Of a DNA stretch of 64,000 bases, positions 59,092 to 64,000 are shown in pieces (the first letter of the stretch is position 1; each line of letters opens with the position of its first letter). A program made the translations under genes and the position numbers. Origin of the DNA: DASYKS01 sp031404815 (GTDB lineage: Bacteria > Acidobacteriota > Thermoanaerobaculia > Multivoradales > UBA5704); contig JANNIH010000169.1 of NCBI GenBank assembly GCA_031404815.1, positions 1 through 64,000 of the forward strand, in the 5' to 3' direction. The notes under the pieces were generated by a model, which saw nothing but the letters and a program-made list of their open reading frames with translations, ran no database searches and had not been told where the DNA came from.

Positions 59092-62024
59092 GAAGCGCCT
59101 GCCTCGCGAGCGAGTCTGCGGACCAGGCTGAGCAGCGTCGCCTCTTCGTACGGCTTGACCAGATACTCGGTCGCCCCGAGTTCGAACGCCCGCTGCCGAT
59201 GCTTCTCGCCCGCCCGGGAGGTCAGGATGACGATCGGCAGCGTCGCGAACTCGGGCAACCCGCGCAGGGTGGCGGTCAGCTCGTAGCCGTCCATGCGCGG
59301 CATTTCGATGTCGAGCAGAACCACGTCCGGCGGTCGCTCGCCACGCTGGAGCAGCTCCAGCGCCTCTAAACCGTCGCGGGCGGGAATCGCTTTCCAACCG
59401 ACCCCTTGGATCAGATTGCCGAGCACCCGGCGGACCGAGAGCGAATCGTCGACGACCATGATTTCGAGCGGGCGCGGACCGGGCGCTCCCGGCATTCCGA
59501 CCGTTCCTAGAGACGTGCCGCCGGCACCGAAAGCGCCCGTCCCGCGCACCTCCTCGCCCACCAGCTCCCCGGGGTTCACGATCAGCACCACTTCGCCGTC
59601 ACCGGTGAGTGTGGCGCCCGAGATTCCGGGGACTCGGCGGAGCAGGGGGCCGAGCGGTTTGACCACCACTTCGCGCGCCTGGCCGACCTGATCGACGCCG
59701 AGCGCCGCCTTGCGATCGCCAAAGCTGAGGATCAGCACCGGCACCTGGGGCGCCGATTCGTCGGCCGGGTGGGCAAGGCCGAGGCGGGTGCCGAGATGCA
59801 GGAACGGGTAGACCCGGCCGTCGAGCGCAATCACCGGCTCGCTCCCCAGACGCTCGATCGTCGCGCGCTCGACTCTCAAGATCTGCGCCACCGCCCCGAG
59901 CGGTACGGCGAAATTCTCGCCGTTGGAACGCACCATCAAGACGCGGGCGACCGCGAGCGTCATCGGCAGGCGAATCACGAAGGTGGTGCCGCGCCCCGCG
60001 GTCGAACGGACCGAGACCGTCCCCTTGGCGCGGTGCGCTCCGGCGCGCACCACGTCGAGCCCGACGCCGCGGCCGGAAACCTCGGACAGCGCTCCGGCGG
60101 TGGAAAGGCCGGGCAGAAAACTGAGCTCGATCGCTTGGGTCAGGGTGAGCGCGGCGGCTTCGACCTCGCTTAAGTGACCGGCCGCGACCGCGGCGGCAGA
60201 GAGCGCCTGCGGGTCCATCCCTGCGCCGTCATCGCTCACCCGAACGGTGACTTGAGTCCCCTCATAGACCGCTTGCACGCGGATTCGGCCGCGCGCGGGT
60301 TTGGCGGTCGCACGGCGCAACGCCGCCGGCTCGATGCCGTGGGCGACCGCGTTCCGGAGCAGGTGGAGCAACGGATCGGCCAGCTCTTCGAGCACCGTCT
60401 TGTCCAGCTCCACCCCTTCGCCCAAGATCTCCAGATCGACCTCTTTGCCCTCCTGCTCGGCGGTCACCCGAACCGCCCGGTGGAGCCGGGAGGAGAGCTG
60501 AGCGAGCGGCACCAGGCGAAGGCGCATCAGGCGGTTCTGCACATCGCTCGACAGGCGGCCCAGGCGGGTGAGATCGCCGTCGAAATCGACCAGCGAACCG
60601 GCGAGCTCGACCCCCACCGCCGATAGGTCGCTCGCCGTCTCGGCAAGCTCCCGCGAGAGAAGGTGGAACTCGGTGTAGCGATCGAATTCGAGCGCATCGA
60701 ATTCGACCCTGTCGAATTTGACCCCATCGAACCGGGGCGCCGCCGAACCGGCCAGCGCCCGCACCTCGTAGTCCACCTCCAGGCGTCCGGCGAGACGGCG
60801 CAACCGCTCGTGGCTCGCGCTCATCTCGTCCACCCGGCGGGCGAGATCGGCGACGTGGCGTTCGAACACCGAGCGGTGAACCACCAGCTCGCTCGCGAGG
60901 CGGACCACGTCGTCGAGACGCTCCAACGGTACGCGCAGCGTCGCGCCGATCGCCCGGTCGACGGCCGGTGCGGCGGCAGAGTCGAGATCCTCAGGCGCCA
61001 GCCCGGGGCCTTCGGTCATTCCTGACAGGAAGCTCGCCAAGCGCAGGGAACCCGGGCCGGAAAGCTCCGGAGGTGCCGCCAGCAAGGGTGGCGACGCGAG
61101 ACGCAAAGGTTCCGGCGTCCGTGCGCTCGCCGGCACCCGGCCGTCGTAGCGCGCGGCGAGCTCGGCCAGCTCCGCCGGAGCCGGAGATCCGCCCGTGGCC
61201 AGGTCTTCCAAGGCATCGGTGGTGCGGAACACCAGCGCGAGATCGTCATCCGACGGCGAGGCTCCCTGGTCGGCGAGTTCGTCCAGGAGGTCTTCCATCC
61301 GGTGCGCGACCCGCGCCAACTCGCTGAACCCGACCAGGCTCGCCGCCCCTTTGAGGGTGTGGACGCTCCGGCGCACGGTGAGCAGAGCGGCGCGGTCCTC
61401 TCGGTCGACCTGGAGCGCCCGGAGCGAGGTCGAAATCGTCTGCAGATGCTCTTGCGCCTCTTCGAGGAAGGTCTCGAGGAGATCGGGAGCGATCCCCGGG
61501 CGGACGGGCGACGGAGAGGACGAAACGCGCTCCCCCTCCGGCTCCGCCGACAGGTCTAAAAGCGGCGCGAGCTCGGCCGCGTCTCCCTCCGGCGACAAGC
61601 CCCGCCACCGGCGAAAGGCGGCGACGGTCGCCGCCAACATCTCGCTCGAATCGGTCGCTCGCGGGTCGCCCTGGCCTCTTCGCCCGTCTCGCCCGATCCC
61701 GTCGAGGCAGGCGTCGATCCGATCGAGCTGCTCGCCGAGCAGCTGGGCGAGCGGCGCGTCGAGCGTCCGCTCGCCCAGCTGAAGCTCGTCGAGCGCCTGC
61801 TCGGCGTAATACGCCATGTGCCCAAGCTCTTGGAGGCCGATCATCGAACTCGCCCCCTTGATGCTGTGCATCAGGCGATACGGCTCGGCCAGTGTTTTCG
61901 GGTCGATGGCGCCGCTTTCTTGGGCCATCCTGGCCAATTTAAGCGCGCTCGCGATCCGCGGCAGGTAGCCGCGCACCTCGGCTAAGAAACCGGCGAGGAT
62001 CTCGGGGTCGATCAAACGCGCCAT
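59088..62024 (-). CDS. cheA: Hybrid chemotaxis histidine kinase CheA-REC with two Hpt domains
   Basis: 978 residues. Two Hpt domains with phospho-His53 (LMHSIKGASS) and His222 (SVHTLKGAAS), a dimerisation segment, HATPase (LLHLLRNAVAHGIE; DDGAGMDPQALS; GRGVGLDVVR), a CheW-like regulatory domain (VPLGAVAQILRVERATIE) and a C-terminal REC (IMVVDDSLSVRRVLGNL; Asp in VVLLDIEMPRMDGYEL). Resembles FrzE/ChpA-type kinases, where the own receiver can act as phosphate sink. Starts at ATG 62024, overlapping cheR by one base. Confidence 0.95.
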   Translation of the reverse strand: MARLIDPEILAGFLAEVRGYLPRIASALKLARMAQESGAIDPKTLAEPYRLMHSIKGASSMIGLQELGHMAYYAEQALDELQLGERTLDAPLAQLLGEQLDRIDACLDGIGRDGRRGQGDPRATDSSEMLAATVAAFRRWRGLSPEGDAAELAPLLDLSAEPEGERVSSSPSPVRPGIAPDLLETFLEEAQEHLQTISTSLRALQVDREDRAALLTVRRSVHTLKGAASLVGFSELARVAHRMEDLLDELADQGASPSDDDLALVFRTTDALEDLATGGSPAPAELAELAARYDGRVPASARTPEPLRLASPPLLAAPPELSGPGSLRLASFLSGMTEGPGLAPEDLDSAAAPAVDRAIGATLRVPLERLDDVVRLASELVVHRSVFERHVADLARRVDEMSASHERLRRLAGRLEVDYEVRALAGSAAPRFDGVKFDRVEFDALEFDRYTEFHLLSRELAETASDLSAVGVELAGSLVDFDGDLTRLGRLSSDVQNRLMRLRLVPLAQLSSRLHRAVRVTAEQEGKEVDLEILGEGVELDKTVLEELADPLLHLLRNAVAHGIEPAALRRATAKPARGRIRVQAVYEGTQVTVRVSDDGAGMDPQALSAAAVAAGHLSEVEAAALTLTQAIELSFLPGLSTAGALSEVSGRGVGLDVVRAGAHRAKGTVSVRSTAGRGTTFVIRLPMTLAVARVLMVRSNGENFAVPLGAVAQILRVERATIERLGSEPVIALDGRVYPFLHLGTRLGLAHPADESAPQVPVLILSFGDRKAALGVDQVGQAREVVVKPLGPLLRRVPGISGATLTGDGEVVLIVNPGELVGEEVRGTGAFGAGGTSLGTVGMPGAPGPRPLEIMVVDDSLSVRRVLGNLIQGVGWKAIPARDGLEALELLQRGERPPDVVLLDIEMPRMDGYELTATLRGLPEFATLPIVILTSRAGEKHRQRAFELGATEYLVKPYEEATLLSLVRRLAREAGAS
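60682..60726 (-). repeat. 15-nt tandem repeat inside cheA
   Basis: Three consecutive copies beginning TCGAATTCGA (60682, 60697, 60712) and a partial fourth. They code FD-x-(V/L)-(K/E)-FD repeats between the Hpt region and the kinase core, i.e. in a linker where length change is tolerated. The linker may vary between strains. Confidence 0.75.
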
Positions 62025-62929
62025 CAGCTCTCCTCCGCGGCCGGCGGCGGCGGCGATTCGGTCCGCCGGTAGACCGCGGCTTGGGTCCCCCGGAGGCCGT
62101 TGAGCTCCGGCAGTCGCAAACCGACGACCTCGCCCGGAGCGAGAAATAAAAAGCCACCCGGCGCCAGCTGCCGGGCCAACCTGCGGACCACTTCGAGGCG
62201 CAGGTCGGAGTGAAAATAGAGCAGAACGTTTTGGCAGAAGATTACGTCTTGAAGCCCGGCGGGTGCACCTTCTTCGGTCAGGTTCGCCCGCAAAAACGTC
62301 ACCGCGTCTCGGAGCTCAGGGGCGATTTCAAAGGGCAACCGAAGGTCGGCGTCCGCCGGATCGGCCGGGCGCACGAAGCGCGCTTTGAGCACCGCCGGCA
62401 GCGGCGAGACCGAGCGCTCCGCGTAACGCCCGCGGCGCGCCCGGGTGAGCGCCGTTTCGGAGAGGTCGGTGCCGAGCACTCGAACCGGCGGCGACAGGCC
62501 GGGGGTTCGCGCGATCCCCGCCAAGCCGGCAATCGCCAACGAGTACGCCTCATCGCCGGTCGAACAGCCGGCGCTCCAGAGCCGCAACGGCCCGGAATCG
62601 AACCGCAGAGCCTTGGCGCGTCGCAACTCGGGCAAAGCGGCCTCAACAAGATAGTCGAACGATGGGGCGTGGCGCCAGAAGCGCGTCTCCGGATTCACCA
62701 GTCGCTCGATCAGTTGCTGCCACTCCGAACCGTTCGCGCCCAAGAAGCGCCGATATTCGGCATAGGAGCGAACGCCCACCTCGCGCGCCCGGCCCCAGAG
62801 GCCACGAGACAGGGAGCGCTCGCGCCCGGCCCCGAAATCGAGGCCGCAGCGCCCGGCGATCGCCGAACGCCACGCCGTGAGCTCATGCGCGAGGAGCTCC
62901 GGACGATCGACTTCGCCGGACAGGAGCAT
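62024..62929 (-). CDS. cheR: Chemotaxis protein methyltransferase CheR
   Basis: 301 residues. N-terminal helical CheR_N followed by the SAM methyltransferase: LWSAGCSTGDEAYSLAI (SAM motif), VLGTDLSETAL and IFCQNVLLYF. Methylates receptor glutamates. Lies 24 bases after the receptor gene and overlaps cheA. Confidence 0.95.
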   Translation of the reverse strand: MLLSGEVDRPELLAHELTAWRSAIAGRCGLDFGAGRERSLSRGLWGRAREVGVRSYAEYRRFLGANGSEWQQLIERLVNPETRFWRHAPSFDYLVEAALPELRRAKALRFDSGPLRLWSAGCSTGDEAYSLAIAGLAGIARTPGLSPPVRVLGTDLSETALTRARRGRYAERSVSPLPAVLKARFVRPADPADADLRLPFEIAPELRDAVTFLRANLTEEGAPAGLQDVIFCQNVLLYFHSDLRLEVVRRLARQLAPGGFLFLAPGEVVGLRLPELNGLRGTQAAVYRRTESPPPPAAEES

Positions 62930-62953
62930 GCGGCAGATCGCTTCCTAGACGCC

Positions 62954-64000
62954 CTAGGCCGCGCGCGACGGCAGCTTGAACGCCGCGACCGACTCGCGCA
63001 GGTTGTCGGCCAACTCGGCCAGGTTCTTGATCGAAACCGCCACCTGCTTGGTGCCCGCCGCGGTCTGTTGGGTGTTCTCGGAGATGTCGCCCATCGCCTT
63101 GGCGACCGAATCCGAGCCGCGCGCCTGCTGTTTGGCCGCCATCGAAATCGACTGGATCAGCTCCGCGAGCCGGCCGGAGACCGATTGGATCTCGCCGAGC
63201 GCCTGGCCCGCTGCGTTCGCCAAACCGGAACCCGAGACCACTTCCCGCGTCGTGTCTTCCATTGCGCGGACCGCTTCGTTGGTTTCGCTCTGGACCGTGC
63301 GGATCAGCGCGCCGATCCGCTTGGTCGCATCCGCCGAGCGCACCGCGAGCCGCTCGACCTCTTCGGCGACCACCGCGAAGCCGCGCCCCGCCTCGCCCGC
63401 CATGGCGGCTTGGATCGAAGCGTTCAACGCCAGGATGCTGGTGCGGTCGGCGATGTCGCCGATCAGCTGGACGATCTCGCCGATCTCTTGCGAGCTTTCG
63501 CCCAGGCGCTTGATCCGCTTTGCCGACTCTTGCACCTGGACGCGAATGCCGTTCATGCCGTCGACCGTACGGGCCACCGCCTCGGCGCCCAGCTTGGCGG
63601 AGGAGAGTGCCAAGTCGGCGACCCCGGCGGCGGAAACCGCGTTTTCGGACACCTGTTGGATCGACAGCGCGATCTCGTCGACCGCGGCCGAGGTATCGAC
63701 GATCTGCCCCGACTGCGCCTCCGAGCCGTCCGCCAGATGCTCGGTCGTGGTCTGGATTTCGCTCGCGGCCGAGCTGACCTGGAGCGTGGTTTCTTGTACG
63801 TTGCCGATCAGCTGGCGCAGCTGGCCGGTCACCGTGTTGAACCCGTCGGCGATCGCACCGGTCAAGTCGGCCGTGACCTCCGCTTCGCGCGAGAGGTCGC
63901 CTTCGGCCAGGCCGCTGATCTCGTCGAGCAGCTTCATGATGCTGCTCTGGATCTGGTCGCGTTCGTCGCGCGACTGCATCAGCGCGATCGTGTTGTCCAA
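62954..64000 (-). CDS. Methyl-accepting chemotaxis protein (partial, N-terminus beyond window)
   Basis: About 348 residues visible to the right edge. HAMP-like region (GLAEGDLSREAEVTADLTGAI) then the signalling domain with the hairpin tip IADRTSILALNASIQAAMAGEAGRGFAVVAEEVERLA (MCP/PilJ type, with M where E is common in AAMAGE). The TTG at the edge is not a true start. Sensor part is outside the window. Confidence 0.93.
   Translation of the reverse strand: MDNTIALMQSRDERDQIQSSIMKLLDEISGLAEGDLSREAEVTADLTGAIADGFNTVTGQLRQLIGNVQETTLQVSSAASEIQTTTEHLADGSEAQSGQIVDTSAAVDEIALSIQQVSENAVSAAGVADLALSSAKLGAEAVARTVDGMNGIRVQVQESAKRIKRLGESSQEIGEIVQLIGDIADRTSILALNASIQAAMAGEAGRGFAVVAEEVERLAVRSADATKRIGALIRTVQSETNEAVRAMEDTTREVVSGSGLANAAGQALGEIQSVSGRLAELIQSISMAAKQQARGSDSVAKAMGDISENTQQTAAGTKQVAVSIKNLAELADNLRESVAAFKLPSRAA

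Overview
The window is GC-rich, densely coded and free of rRNA or tRNA genes that I could recognise. Housekeeping content (a DUF177-rpmF-plsX-fabD-fabG-acpP-fabF block, prfC, a chemosensory operon with hybrid CheA) plus DUF4097, DUF3999/DUF2339, MNIO (DUF692) and secreted choice-of-anchor proteins suggest a Gram-negative environmental bacterium. Acidobacteriota (Thermoanaerobaculia-like) is my best guess, but this rests on gene content only.

Layout. 1-6.8 kb: partial DUF4097 protein with tandem TGSGDV repeats, then the fatty-acid/phospholipid block, all on the minus strand. 7.0-7.6 kb: two decayed toxin-antitoxin modules lying tail to tail (orphan DUF104; UPF0175 plus an internally deleted DUF3368 toxin). 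8.06-9.37 kb: cassette 1, a degenerate array phased at 21 nt, followed by a 128-aa small helical ORF and a terminator. 9.4-11.2 kb: an apparent RiPP cluster (69-aa precursor, MNIO oxidase, partner protein). 11.3-20.1 kb: TPR, secreted and lipoprotein genes, an MMPL/RND exporter, panE and an MHS-type MFS transporter.

20.3-23.9 kb is a scarred accessory island: a VapBC remnant, a RAYT transposase gene between two ~245-bp direct repeats, the last 31 codons of a cas2 gene cut exactly at the repeat edge, a 3-repeat CRISPR array, an intact AbrB-VapC pair, and cassette 2 (terminator, 122-aa ORF and a second 21-nt array, on the minus strand). 23.9-31.9 kb: DUF3999, DUF2339 and SGNH-hydrolase genes. 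32.0-41.6 kb: defence-like genes: an ornithine-cyclodeaminase-like/ANL-ligase/SIR2 operon ending in a broken AEC transporter gene, a nucleoside-recognition transporter, and a SIR2-STAND-TPR protein with a small upstream partner. 41.7-48.3 kb: prfC and three secreted proteins including a matrixin-like protease. 48.5-51.8 kb: a helicase-less type ISP-like restriction-modification enzyme. 52.1-64.0 kb: a one-direction chemosensory operon (MCP, CheR, hybrid CheA, CheB, double CheW, REC-DUF4388, hybrid PAS kinase, MHYT protein).

The most interesting structure is the pair of cassettes at 8.06-9.37 kb and 22.95-23.93 kb. Each has, in transcription order, several hundred bases of a degenerate array with a strict 21-nt period, a short leader, a small coiled-coil ORF starting with a T-x-SFAD-like N-terminus and ending in a basic tail, a GTCGGTCGGYAG motif, and a near-identical terminator hairpin. 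The array words differ completely between the two copies while the period and gene arrangement are the same. I know of no described system with this arrangement.
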